A stretch of 28,833 nt of DNA from Candidatus Humimicrobium oleiphilum (GTDB lineage Bacteria > Actinomycetota > Humimicrobiia > Humimicrobiales > Humimicrobiaceae). Below are positions 7,172 to 15,456 of the stretch, piece by piece. The stretch lies in NCBI GenBank assembly GCA_002304935.1, contig DBPS01000033.1, forward strand, positions 53,513 to 82,345, in the 5' to 3' direction. Position numbers and translations under genes: made by a program. Below the pieces are notes generated by a model. That model had not been told where the DNA came from and did no database searches. It saw only the letters and a list, made by a program, of their open reading frames with translations. Within the stretch, counting starts at the first letter, position 1. Each line of letters opens with the position of its first letter.

Positions 7172-8602
7172 TTAAATTGCTTTAATGAATTCATCTACCA
7201 GCGCAGGGTCAAATTGTGTTCCTGCGCATGATTTCAGTTCTTCTATTGCTTCTTCTTTTGTTTTAGGTTCTTTATATAAAACATCATGGGAAGTCATTGT
7301 GTCATAACTGTTTATTATGGAAAAAAGCCTTGAAAGAAAAGGTATTTTTTTACCTTTTAATCCTCTGGGGTAACCTTTCCCGTCCCATCTTTCATGATAC
7401 GAAAGAATAAGTTCAGATATGTGGGCAATTTTCGGAGATGATTCAATTATCCTGCTTCCTGCTACAGGGTTTTTCTTTATTATCTTATACTCTTTATCAA
7501 GTAGCTTGTCAGCTTTCATTATAATGCTTTCCGGTATGGTTATCTTGCCCAAATCATGGAATTTGCATAAAAACTCAAGATTATCGGTTTCACTTTTTTT
7601 GAGATTGATTAAAGAAGCAGTTTTTTTTGCCATTTCCATCAGACGGTTGATATGCTTTTTGCTCTCGATATTTTTACTTATCAGCAGGTCCTCAATTTCC
7701 CCGATAATCAGGTTGGTTACATGCTCACTTTCCATCAGCTTTGCATCATACATTTTTTCCTCTGCTTCCTTGATTATGTTCTTAATATTCTGTTTTTCGG
7801 TTTCAAAAGTTGCAGAACCCAGAGAGATGCTTATAGGTAGTGATTTAATAGTCTCCAGTTTGCATAGTTCTTTTATTCTTAGAATGATTTTTTCTGCAGT
7901 TTCTTTCCCTGTCTTTGGCAGTATTATAGAAAATTCATCCCCTCCCCATCTGGATACTATGTCTTCATTTCTGCAGCTTTTTTTTATTATCTTTGCTGTT
8001 TTTTTTAATAAAAGGTCACCTTTGTCATGTCCAAATACATCATTTATCAGCTTTAAGCTATTTATATCTCCTATTATTATACTGACAGGGTAAAGCCTGC
8101 TTTTGCTTAATCTTTTAATTTCCTCATTAAAAAAAGCTCTGTTATAAATACCCGTAAGGCTGTCATGAAAAGAAGAGTATTCAAGCTTTTTTTCTTTTCT
8201 TCTTTCCTTTGTAACGTCTACTATGTTTGCAATATGGTATCTGACTTTACTGTTTTCTTTAAAAATGCTGCAGGAAATGATAACCTTGAGCTTCTTTCCT
8301 GTTCTTGACCTGTAAGAGAATTCAGCCTTTGGCTGTTCACCGGATATCATCTTTGAAAATATTTTCATAAGTTCTGATTTTTCATTATTATCCCACCAGG
8401 GATATGGAGCTTTTACACCTAATGTCTCACTGGAATTAAAGCCTGTCAGCTTTTCAAAAGCAGGATTTATGTAGTTGATTGACGTATCGGCATTTGAAAC
8501 CACAATAGCAGTAGGGGAATTCCTCAATAGAATCTCATTGAATTTATAAAGATTTTTCAGTTTCTCTTTGTAATCTGTATTGCTCTGGGAAACTTTCATC
8601 AT
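7172..8602 (-). CDS. PAS-GGDEF-HD-GYP c-di-GMP signalling protein
   Basis: This is a 476-residue cytoplasmic protein with no membrane segment. A PAS domain spans about residues 20-135. A GGDEF diguanylate cyclase domain spans about 142-295, with GGDEF at 220-224 and an intact inhibitory I-site RNED at 211-214, exactly five residues upstream. An HD-GYP phosphodiesterase domain spans about 300-476, with HD at 349-350 and HERWDGKGYP at 403-412. Both making and breaking of c-di-GMP are thus possible, tuned by PAS and product inhibition. One oddity is that the first His of the usual HHE triplet is Tyr402. The gene stands alone, 168 bp from the FAH gene and 96 bp from the protease gene. The two ATGs at the start have no clear ribosome binding site. 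Confidence 0.93.
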   Translation of the reverse strand: MMKVSQSNTDYKEKLKNLYKFNEILLRNSPTAIVVSNADTSINYINPAFEKLTGFNSSETLGVKAPYPWWDNNEKSELMKIFSKMISGEQPKAEFSYRSRTGKKLKVIISCSIFKENSKVRYHIANIVDVTKERRKEKKLEYSSFHDSLTGIYNRAFFNEEIKRLSKSRLYPVSIIIGDINSLKLINDVFGHDKGDLLLKKTAKIIKKSCRNEDIVSRWGGDEFSIILPKTGKETAEKIILRIKELCKLETIKSLPISISLGSATFETEKQNIKNIIKEAEEKMYDAKLMESEHVTNLIIGEIEDLLISKNIESKKHINRLMEMAKKTASLINLKKSETDNLEFLCKFHDLGKITIPESIIMKADKLLDKEYKIIKKNPVAGSRIIESSPKIAHISELILSYHERWDGKGYPRGLKGKKIPFLSRLFSIINSYDTMTSHDVLYKEPKTKEEAIEELKSCAGTQFDPALVDEFIKAI

Positions 8603-8698
8603 TTAAAATTTTAAATTTATGAAAATAATATTATATATAAATATTATACACTAATTTAAAAATCTGAATACGTTTAAGGTAATGCCTTGAATAACTGA

Positions 8699-10195
8699 TT
8701 ATGTGTTTAGTTTTGCCCCGCACTGAGAACAGAAGGGCTGGTTTTCTTTGACTGATGCTCCGCAATTTGAACAGAAAAATTCTTTTATGCCTTTTTCAGA
8801 ATTAGTTTCCCTGGTAGCTTTCAACTCTTCAACCGTAATTACTGAATCTTCTTTTTCAGTAATATTGTAATTTTTTATATTTTTCTTATTTATCTTCATT
8901 TTCTTCAGAATAATGATTATTGCTGCAGCAAGAACAGCCAGCAATATAAAGCCGGCGACTATAAATATTATTGTTAAAAAACTGATGCTTTTGTCTTCTT
9001 TTTTAACAGATTCTTTAAAATCAGTAATACCTGTTGTGCTTGTAGCTGCAATTGATTTTTCTGAAGTTCCCTCATTATCCGTAGCACTATCTTCAGCAAT
9101 TAATGGAATATCATCAGAAATATTTTTCTGTGCTTTTGCCTTATATTCCTGTGCAAGCAAATGAGTCTGGTTAAGATTTAAGACATTGCTGAAATGCTTT
9201 ATTGCTTCCCTGTAATGTTTCTGCCTGAACATGGCAAGGCCTGTTTTCCATTCCTCTTCAATTATCCCGGTTTTATTTGTTATCTTCCCCATTACAATCT
9301 TTATATCATTGCTCGGTCTCAGATAATTATTGGTAAAATCTGTAGCATTTGTAATTATTCCTATTACTTTCCCTGAAGAATCAAGAACCGGACCTCCGCT
9401 ATTCCCGGGTCTGGCATCACCCTGTATCTGTATGAGCTGATTTCCGGCAACAATTATATTCCCGCTCAGTGTGCCACTCGTTACAGTAGTGTTTAGTGTA
9501 TTATCCTGGCCTATGTCAGAAGTCCATGGATATCCGATGATTTTTACAGGATCCAGAATTTCAACATCGGACGAATCAGCAAGAATTGCTGCAGAAAGCG
9601 CTTTTCCGGTAACTGGCTGAATCTGTATCATCGCTATATCTTTGTTTTTCCGGTCACTTAACTCAATTAATTCTGCTCTTATAAACTTATCATCTTTTTC
9701 AGCAGGTATGGATGCAACTGCCTGATTGAATTGTACAAATATTTCTCTATCCGGTGTGCTTTTCTGTATTCCCTCTACCTTAAAAAAAATAAAAATAGTG
9801 TCCCAGTCTGATTCGGACAATTCATAATAATCGTCAGGATATTTATCTAAAATATACTGGTCCAGTATTTCTCTCTTTAAAGTGTTGTAAGGAATATCTA
9901 CAACATGACCGGCAGTGATGATGTGGCCTGTTTCGGAATTGACACAAAAACCTGTTCCACAGACCGGACCGTAATAATAAGGTTTGCTCCATTCTTCAAT
10001 ATTGTCATCATAAACCCTTGCAGACCAGAAAGTAGAGATAAAACAGACCGAAGGTTGCACGATTAGTACTTCATCCTGAGATGTAAGCTGCTCTTCGTTA
10101 TTAACATTATCCTGGGAATAGATATTACAGGGTAAGAAAATAACTATAAAAAAAACAATAATCAGAAATAGTCCGGTTTTTGTAAACCTTTTCAT
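8699..10195 (-). CDS. Membrane-anchored S1C trypsin-like protease with C-terminal zinc ribbon
   Basis: This is a 498-residue HtrA-like serine protease without a PDZ domain. A signal peptide or membrane anchor covers about residues 8-27. The protease domain covers about 45-310 with an intact triad: His97 in ITAGHVV, Asp186 in KDIAMIQ and Ser266 in GDARPGNSGGPV. A single TPR-like helix pair follows (about 315-358), then a polar linker. A second membrane segment lies at about 404-431. The C-terminus is a four-cysteine zinc ribbon (CSNC at 475-478, CSQC at 489-492). With both membrane segments used, the protease would be outside the membrane and the zinc ribbon inside the cell. The substrate is unknown; envelope quality control is the usual role. 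No clear ribosome binding site is seen. Confidence 0.88.
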   Translation of the reverse strand: MKRFTKTGLFLIIVFFIVIFLPCNIYSQDNVNNEEQLTSQDEVLIVQPSVCFISTFWSARVYDDNIEEWSKPYYYGPVCGTGFCVNSETGHIITAGHVVDIPYNTLKREILDQYILDKYPDDYYELSESDWDTIFIFFKVEGIQKSTPDREIFVQFNQAVASIPAEKDDKFIRAELIELSDRKNKDIAMIQIQPVTGKALSAAILADSSDVEILDPVKIIGYPWTSDIGQDNTLNTTVTSGTLSGNIIVAGNQLIQIQGDARPGNSGGPVLDSSGKVIGIITNATDFTNNYLRPSNDIKIVMGKITNKTGIIEEEWKTGLAMFRQKHYREAIKHFSNVLNLNQTHLLAQEYKAKAQKNISDDIPLIAEDSATDNEGTSEKSIAATSTTGITDFKESVKKEDKSISFLTIIFIVAGFILLAVLAAAIIIILKKMKINKKNIKNYNITEKEDSVITVEELKATRETNSEKGIKEFFCSNCGASVKENQPFCSQCGAKLNT

Positions 10196-10252
10196 TTTTA
10201 TATCAATATTTTTTTATATTATTCTTATTAAATTATAATGCTTTGTATTTAA

Positions 10253-11473
10253 CTATGAAATCCTTTTACAAAAATTCTCAAATCTGTCGATACCTTCTTT
10301 AATATTATTCATTGAAGCAGCATAACTGATTCTTATAAATCTGTCATCACCAAAAGCGGCTCCGGGAACCACTGCCACGAAGTCTTTTTCAAGCAGCTGA
10401 TCTGCAAAATCAAAAGAATTCTTGATTTCATTATTAAAAAGTCCGGATATATCGGGGAATATGTAAAAAGCTCCCCCTGGAAGATTGCATTTTATATTTT
10501 TTATACTGCAAAGTCTTTGAAAAATATAATTTCTCCTTTTTTCATATTCATTTTTCATTACATTTACTGACTCCTGGCTTCCGGCAAGAGCTTCAACAGC
10601 TGCCCACTGTGCCGGAGTGCATGGGTTTGAGGAAGCCTGGTCCTGTATTTTTGCCATTTGATTTATAATCTCTCTGGCGGCGGCACAATATCCGATTCTC
10701 CAGCCTGTCATTGAATATGTTTTTGAAACAGCATTAACTATTATGGTTATTTCCTTTAATTCTTCACTAAATGAAGCAATGCTGTAATGCCTTACATCTC
10801 CATAAATAAATTTTTCATATACTTCGTCTGAAATAATAAAAATCCCATATTTTAAACATATTTTTCCAATAGCTTCCAGTTCGCTTTTATTGTAAACCGC
10901 CCCGCTGGGATTATTCGGACTGTTCAATATTATTAGTTTTATTTTTTTACCATACTTGATACAGATTTTTTCCAAATCATTTAAATCTATTTTAAGGTCT
11001 TTATTGCATTTTACAAAAACAGGTTTTCCTTCCGACAGGATTACCTGCTGCGTATAGCTTACCCAGTAAGGAACAGGCACAAGGACTATGTCTTCCTTAT
11101 TTATGAAAGTCCTGATGATCACATCAAGAACCTGTTTTGCACCATTACCTGCAAAAATATTTTCTAATTCATATTCAAGATCATTTTCTTTCCTGAATTT
11201 TTCAAGAATCGCACTTTTAAGCTCTCTTATTCCGGTTGAAGCAGTATATTTTGTTTTATTCTCATCAATAGCAGTTTTGGCGGCGTCTTTGATGTTCTCA
11301 GGAGTGTTAAAATCAGGCTGCCCGATACCAAACCTGATAACAAATTGACCTTCTTTTTTTAATTTTAAATCAAACGCATCTATTTTCTTTTCAAGTGCAA
11401 AAGTAGGACTTGCCTCAAGATTTTGCGCTCTTTGGGAAAGAATTTTATTAAAATCATAACCATTGCCAGACAT
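10253..11473 (-). CDS. Class I/II pyridoxal-phosphate aminotransferase (aspartate aminotransferase type)
   Basis: This 406-residue fold-type I aminotransferase resembles the bacterial aspartate aminotransferase Ib group. The N-terminal substrate-binding part has RFGIGQPDFNTPENI. The cofactor site shows LNSPNNPSGAVY (183-194), ISDEVYEKFIY with Asp216, and NAVSKTYSMTGWRIGY, where Lys251 forms the Schiff base. A C-terminal RISYAAS segment contains the Arg that binds the substrate carboxylate. It probably moves amino groups between aspartate and 2-oxoglutarate; a related amino acid specificity cannot be excluded. A strong GGAGG lies 6 nt before the ATG. It lies 57 bp upstream of the protease gene on the same strand. 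Confidence 0.92.
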   Translation of the reverse strand: MSGNGYDFNKILSQRAQNLEASPTFALEKKIDAFDLKLKKEGQFVIRFGIGQPDFNTPENIKDAAKTAIDENKTKYTASTGIRELKSAILEKFRKENDLEYELENIFAGNGAKQVLDVIIRTFINKEDIVLVPVPYWVSYTQQVILSEGKPVFVKCNKDLKIDLNDLEKICIKYGKKIKLIILNSPNNPSGAVYNKSELEAIGKICLKYGIFIISDEVYEKFIYGDVRHYSIASFSEELKEITIIVNAVSKTYSMTGWRIGYCAAAREIINQMAKIQDQASSNPCTPAQWAAVEALAGSQESVNVMKNEYEKRRNYIFQRLCSIKNIKCNLPGGAFYIFPDISGLFNNEIKNSFDFADQLLEKDFVAVVPGAAFGDDRFIRISYAASMNNIKEGIDRFENFCKRIS

Positions 11474-11573
11474 ATTTTCCTCCGATTTTTAGTAATTCCA
11501 AAGACCTGAAATAATTTAGGAAATATATAATATATTAATAAATATATTAAGTAAAATAAAATATGGTTCTTAT

Positions 11574-11586
11574 ATACTGACAGTAT
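11574..11586. promoter_or_regulatory. Short perfect palindrome ATACTG-A-CAGTAT in the zupT-aspartate aminotransferase gap
   Basis: A 6-bp perfect inverted repeat with a 1-nt centre lies about 100 bp upstream of the aminotransferase start and about 50 bp past the zupT stop. It could be an operator for the aminotransferase gene. No matching regulator family was recognised. Confidence 0.25.
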
Positions 11587-11633
11587 CCGGATGCTCTGAC
11601 AAGTCTTATATTTTTTTATTTATTTTTTATATC

Positions 11634-12395
11634 TTATTTTACCAGAAGAAGACTTATTATAATAATTACTATTCCTCCGATAAAACTGAGGATAGGTATA
11701 TGGCTGAAACCATAGGACTTCGACACAGGTATAAGTTCATCGAGTGAAATATAAATCATAATCCCGCTAATTCCTGCCAGTATAATATTTAGTATATCAA
11801 TATTTAAGAAAGGATAGAAAATAAGAATTGTGAGAAGAGCTCCAAGAGGCTCGGATAATCCAGAAACAAAAGACCACAAAAATGCTTTGCGCCTGCTTCC
11901 GGAACCTTCATAAATCGGAGCTGAAATCGCAAGTCCTTCAGGGATATTGTGTATTGCAATAGATATAGCAATAGGTATCCCCATTTTTACATCTATCATG
12001 GAACTGTAAAAAGTTGCTATTCCTTCAGGGAAATTATGAATAGCAATTCCCAGAGCAATAAAAAAACCAGTCCTTAAGAGCCGGCTGTTTTTTTGCTTTT
12101 TCATATGCTCTTTATCACCAAGATATTCATGAGGAATAAAGAAGTCTACTAAAAAAATAAAAGTAAATCCCACAAGAAATGCAATGCTTGCCTTTAAAAG
12201 ACCCAGATGGGCAAATGCAGAAGGGAATAATTCCAAAAAGGATATCCCTACCATTACTCCGGCAGTAAATCCAAGTACGAAGCTCATGAATTTAGGATTT
12301 TTTCTTTTAAAGAAAAGGCCCAGAAGACTTCCTATTGTAGTAGAAAGCCCTGCCAGGCTAGTAATGATCAAAGGCATAAATATGTTTTTATCCAT
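11634..12395 (-). CDS. zupT: ZIP-family divalent metal transporter (ZupT-like)
   Basis: This 253-residue integral membrane protein has about eight predicted hydrophobic segments and imports zinc or other divalent metals across the cytoplasmic membrane. The diagnostic ZIP metal-site helices are present: IAIHNFPEGIA (HNFPEG at 120-125) and IAIHNIPEGLA (HNIPEG at 149-154). Charged loops (HEYLGDKEHMKK, about 89-100) lie before helix IV, where ZIPs carry a cytoplasmic metal-binding stretch. The start ATG has no obvious ribosome binding site. It is divergent from the OYE-family gene at 12533 with 137 bp between them. Metal selectivity cannot be read from sequence; the ZupT name follows length and motif similarity. 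Confidence 0.88.
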   Translation of the reverse strand: MDKNIFMPLIITSLAGLSTTIGSLLGLFFKRKNPKFMSFVLGFTAGVMVGISFLELFPSAFAHLGLLKASIAFLVGFTFIFLVDFFIPHEYLGDKEHMKKQKNSRLLRTGFFIALGIAIHNFPEGIATFYSSMIDVKMGIPIAISIAIHNIPEGLAISAPIYEGSGSRRKAFLWSFVSGLSEPLGALLTILIFYPFLNIDILNIILAGISGIMIYISLDELIPVSKSYGFSHIPILSFIGGIVIIIISLLLVK

Positions 12396-12478
12396 TAATC
12401 AAAGGGTTTAATTAATATAAAAAATAACTATAATTATACATATTTTATCTATAGTTTTCGTTAATTATAAGATAATTT

Positions 12479-12509
12479 TTGAAATAAAAAATCTCGATCT
12501 TAATATAAT
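12479..12509 (+). promoter_or_regulatory. Putative sigma-A promoter of the OYE-family gene
   Basis: TTGAAA at 12479-12484 and TATAAT at 12504-12509 are separated by a slightly long 19-bp spacer. They lie just upstream of the AAGGAG ribosome binding site (12521-12526) and ATG at 12533. An inverted repeat AACTATA (12426-12432) / TATAGTT (12450-12456) lies further upstream in the divergent spacer and could be an operator. Confidence 0.4.
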
Positions 12510-12532
12510 AAAATATTTAAAAGGAGATTTAA

Positions 12533-13774
12533 ATGAACAAAACTGAATATTTGTTTCAACCTATTAAAATAGGAAATAAAGTTTCTGAAAACAGAATTGC
12601 AATTAATGCAATGGAATGCTGCGACGCGGACAATGAAGGAAACCCTGGTGAAAAAACTTACAGAAGATACAGCAAGCACTTTGAAGGCGGTTCAGGAGTA
12701 GTCGTCCTTGAGGCTATTACTGTCGGATATGAAAGCCGTTCAAGAAAAATGCAGCTAAGTATTATGCCTAGAAATGAGAAAGCACTCGCAAAATTTGTGA
12801 AGGAAATGAAGTCAATAAATCCAAAAACAATATTTTTGTTCCAGCTGACTCATTCAGGTGAAATAAGTCATCCTGATTTCTCAAAAAGAGTTACTGTAAA
12901 ACCTTTGCCTGGTTTTGGGGGAGAGCTTCTGTCAGAAGAAACATTAGAAAAAATTATGGATGATTTTGTTACTTCAGCAAAAATTGCTCATGCTGTAGGT
13001 GCAGATGGTATTGATATGAAATTATGTCATGGTTATCTTGGTTCTCAGATACTCAGGCCTTATAATGACAGAAAATGGAAATTTGGCGGTTCCTGGGAAA
13101 ACAGGACAAGATTTGCTTATACTATTTATGAGAGGCTTCAGAAAGAAATAAATGATCCGAATTTCCTGATAGGTTCAAAGATATCTGTATGGGAAGGTTT
13201 TCCTGGTGGTTGCGGAAGTGCAGGACCTGATTCAGCTCTTATGGATATCAGTGAATCTCTTGATCTTGTAAAAAATCTGGAAGCAAGAGGAGCAGATTAT
13301 ATCCTGGTATCAGCAGGTTGTCCTTCTATTACTCTAGCATTATCGCAACCAGACAAAAAAATACCTGATGACGTTTATCTTCACTTTACATTCCAGAAAG
13401 CAGTAAAAAGCGTTTTAAAACCTGAAACAGTAGTTATCGGTTCTGCATATTCAGTATTAAATAATGGTAATAATAATCTTCAGGCAGTAAAAAAAGAGGA
13501 AGCTTCAATCAGATTCTGGGGCAATAAGAATATAAAAGACGGAGTTACAGACATGATTGCCATTGGAAGACAGTCCCTCGCTGATTCAAGCATGGCAGCA
13601 AAAATGAAAGAAAACAGAGAAGCTGAGATTAATTGGTGTACAGCATGTGATCAGTGCATCGAACTTCTTATAAGGCAGAAAAATGTGGGATGCTGCACTT
13701 ATGATAAAGAATATGTGGAAGCTCTGAGAAAAATCAGAAGAGAAGAAGGTCTTCTAAAAGCTAAGAGAACATAA
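12533..13774 (+). CDS. Old-yellow-enzyme family NADH:flavin oxidoreductase with Fe-S cysteine cluster, single-domain
   Basis: This is a 413-residue FMN-binding TIM barrel of the NADH:flavin oxidoreductase family (YLFQPIKIGNKVSENRI, then FLFQLTHSGEISHP at 101-114). After the barrel comes a cysteine cluster (C369, C372, C375, C387, C388) like the 4Fe-4S site of 2,4-dienoyl-CoA reductase and trimethylamine dehydrogenase. The protein stops about 25 residues later and lacks the FAD/NAD domain those enzymes carry. The active-site region is altered: MKLCHGYLGSQ at 162-172 has Lys in place of the first His of the usual HxxHGYL, and the NxRxDxYGG loop reads NDRKWKFGG. Substrate unknown; a separate electron donor is likely. 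AAGGAG lies 6 nt before the ATG. It converges on gdhA. Confidence 0.85.
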   Translation: MNKTEYLFQPIKIGNKVSENRIAINAMECCDADNEGNPGEKTYRRYSKHFEGGSGVVVLEAITVGYESRSRKMQLSIMPRNEKALAKFVKEMKSINPKTIFLFQLTHSGEISHPDFSKRVTVKPLPGFGGELLSEETLEKIMDDFVTSAKIAHAVGADGIDMKLCHGYLGSQILRPYNDRKWKFGGSWENRTRFAYTIYERLQKEINDPNFLIGSKISVWEGFPGGCGSAGPDSALMDISESLDLVKNLEARGADYILVSAGCPSITLALSQPDKKIPDDVYLHFTFQKAVKSVLKPETVVIGSAYSVLNNGNNNLQAVKKEEASIRFWGNKNIKDGVTDMIAIGRQSLADSSMAAKMKENREAEINWCTACDQCIELLIRQKNVGCCTYDKEYVEALRKIRREEGLLKAKRT

Positions 13775-13861
13775 ATAGAGACTGTAATATGCTGTAACTT
13801 TTTTAGATAAATTTCTGATTTAAATAATTGCCTGAGGATAAATAAATTTTACAGATCCTTG

Positions 13862-13913
13862 TAAATAATATAAGCCCGGAGAGAGATCTATCTATCCAGG
13901 CTTATATTATTTA
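13862..13913. terminator. Bidirectional terminator between the OYE-family gene and gdhA
   Basis: A perfect 15-bp inverted repeat (13862-13876 and 13899-13913) has a 22-nt centre that can pair further (GGA/TCC, AGA/TCT). The GC-rich inner part and A/T-rich outer arms give U-rich tails in both directions, which suits the convergent genes. Confidence 0.85.
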
Positions 13914-13946
13914 TTTTAAAAATAAATTAATTACCAAATTAAGTTG

Positions 13947-15281
13947 TTAAACAATTCCCTGAGCAAGCATTGCCTCAGCAACTTTTATAAATCCTGCAAT
14001 ATTTGCACCTACAACCATATTGCCTTCATGCCCGTATTTTTTCGCAGCTTCACTTGCTTTGTTGTAGATGTTTACCATAATATTCTTTAACTTGAGATCG
14101 ACCTCTTCAAAACTCCATGAGTACCTCATGCTGTTTTGTGCCATTTCAAGAGCAGAAGTTGCAACACCACCTGCATTTGCAGCTTTTGCAGGGCCGAAAA
14201 GAACTTTATTTTTTATAAAATAATCAATTGCTTCAATACTGCAGGGCATGTTTGCGCCTTCCCCTACTGCAAAACACCCGTTTTTAACAAGTTTTTTCGC
14301 AGTCTCAATATTTATTTCATTTTGTGTTGCGCATGGGAGTGCAACATCACATTTTATATCCCATATGTTTAAACATCCCTTATAAAACTGAGTAGTATTT
14401 ATTATAGATGAACATTCTCTGATTCTTTTTCTTTCTTTTTCTTTTATCAACTTTACTGTATCAAGATCGATTCCCTCCGGATCATGTATGTAACCATCTG
14501 AATCGCTCATCGCAATTACTTTTCCACCCAGTTCAGTTACTTTCTGGTGAGCATATATGGCAACATTTCCTGAACCTGATATAACTACTTTGGCATCTCT
14601 GAAAGATTTGCCATTTGATTTCAGCAATTCATCCATAAAATAAATAAGTCCGTATCCTGTAGCTTCTGTCCTTGCCAGGCTTCCTCCATACTCCAAGCCT
14701 TTTCCAGTAAGGACACCTTCATAAGAATTTTTCAATTTCTTGTACCATCCAAAAAGATACCCGATTTCCCTTGCACCAACTCCGATATCTCCTGCCGGAA
14801 CATCTATGTCTGCACCAATATATTTTGAAAGTTCAGTCATAAAGCTCTGGCAGAATCTCATTACTTCAGTATCAGATTTTCCTTTAGGGTCAAAATCACT
14901 GCCCCCTTTCCCTCCTCCTATAGGTAATCCGGTGAGAGAATTTTTAAAAATCTGTTCAAAACCAAGGAATTTTATAATACTTGCATTCACTGAAGGATGG
15001 AATCTGAGTCCTCCTTTATAAGGGCCTATTGCACCATTAAACTGGACTCTGAATCCCCTGTTAACCTTTACCATGCCATTATCATCTATCCAGGGAACTC
15101 TGAAAATTATAATTCTTTCGGGCTCAACTATTCTTTCAAGTATCCCTGCCCTTACGTATTCAGGATGCTGTTCGAAAACAGGTTCTAATGTAAATAAAAC
15201 TTCTTTCACTGCCTGAAGAAATTCCTTTTCATTAGAATTTTTCCGGATAACTGAATCCATAACATTTTTAATATAATTCAA
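13947..15281 (-). CDS. gdhA: NADP-type glutamate dehydrogenase
   Basis: GdhA interconverts glutamate with 2-oxoglutarate and ammonia; the hexameric 50-kDa type usually assimilates ammonia with NADPH. The 444-residue length is typical. Visible motifs are VQFNGAIGPYKGGLRFHPSV, LPIGGGKGGSDFDPKGKSD with the catalytic lysine region, PAGDIGVGAREIGYLFG, VVISGSGNVAIYA (nucleotide-binding Rossmann motif) and KAANAGGVATSALEMAQN. The start is taken as TTG at 15281-15279 because AAGGAG lies 7 nt upstream. An earlier in-frame TTG at 15299 lies upstream of that site. A terminator and alternative hairpins stand between this start and any upstream promoter, suggesting attenuation control. It converges with the OYE-family gene across a shared terminator. 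Confidence 0.96.
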   Translation of the reverse strand: MNYIKNVMDSVIRKNSNEKEFLQAVKEVLFTLEPVFEQHPEYVRAGILERIVEPERIIIFRVPWIDDNGMVKVNRGFRVQFNGAIGPYKGGLRFHPSVNASIIKFLGFEQIFKNSLTGLPIGGGKGGSDFDPKGKSDTEVMRFCQSFMTELSKYIGADIDVPAGDIGVGAREIGYLFGWYKKLKNSYEGVLTGKGLEYGGSLARTEATGYGLIYFMDELLKSNGKSFRDAKVVISGSGNVAIYAHQKVTELGGKVIAMSDSDGYIHDPEGIDLDTVKLIKEKERKRIRECSSIINTTQFYKGCLNIWDIKCDVALPCATQNEINIETAKKLVKNGCFAVGEGANMPCSIEAIDYFIKNKVLFGPAKAANAGGVATSALEMAQNSMRYSWSFEEVDLKLKNIMVNIYNKASEAAKKYGHEGNMVVGANIAGFIKVAEAMLAQGIV

Positions 15282-15316
15282 TTTTTTACTCCTTCGCAAA
15301 TTATTCTATATACAAA

Positions 15317-15362
15317 TAAAAAAAGAAGCTTCTTATATCTTTTGAAAGATATAAAATGCTTC
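15317..15362 (-). terminator. Leader terminator upstream of gdhA
   Basis: On the minus strand a long hairpin (GAAGC/GCTTC outer arms 15358-15362 and 15325-15329; TTATATCTTT/AAAGATATAA inner arms) is followed at once by seven U residues (15318-15324). It lies about 36 nt before the gdhA start. A full intrinsic terminator inside the leader fits premature termination control, though it could instead end a short upstream transcript. Confidence 0.75.
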
Positions 15363-15392
15363 TTTGCCTATAAAGGGCAACTCTGCCCTCAT
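15363..15392 (-). promoter_or_regulatory. Alternative hairpins in the gdhA leader (candidate attenuator)
   Basis: Two hairpins share the same bases: TTGCC/GGCAA (15364-15380) and GGGCA/TGCCC (15375-15388). They cannot form together and lie just upstream of the leader terminator. This looks like a switch, but no known riboswitch core was recognised. Confidence 0.45.
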
Positions 15393-15456
15393 TTTATTTT
15401 TTTAAATGATCTTAAATAAAGTAAATCATATTAATACATATATTATTATATTTTAC

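Noticed and set aside
7419..8093. Long open frame (224 codons) antisense to the GGDEF-HD-GYP gene
   Set aside because: It is a shadow of a strongly supported domain protein, has no ribosome binding site and no recognisable motif.
15282..15299. gdhA start at the earlier TTG (15299)
   Set aside because: The AAGGAG ribosome binding site lies after that codon and fits the TTG at 15281; the 444-residue product also matches the family.
15333..15392. A 19-codon reading frame in the gdhA leader that could be a leader peptide
   Set aside because: No ribosome binding site lies before its ATG (A-rich sequence only), and it has no run of regulatory codons such as glutamate or glutamine. The hairpins explain the sequence better.
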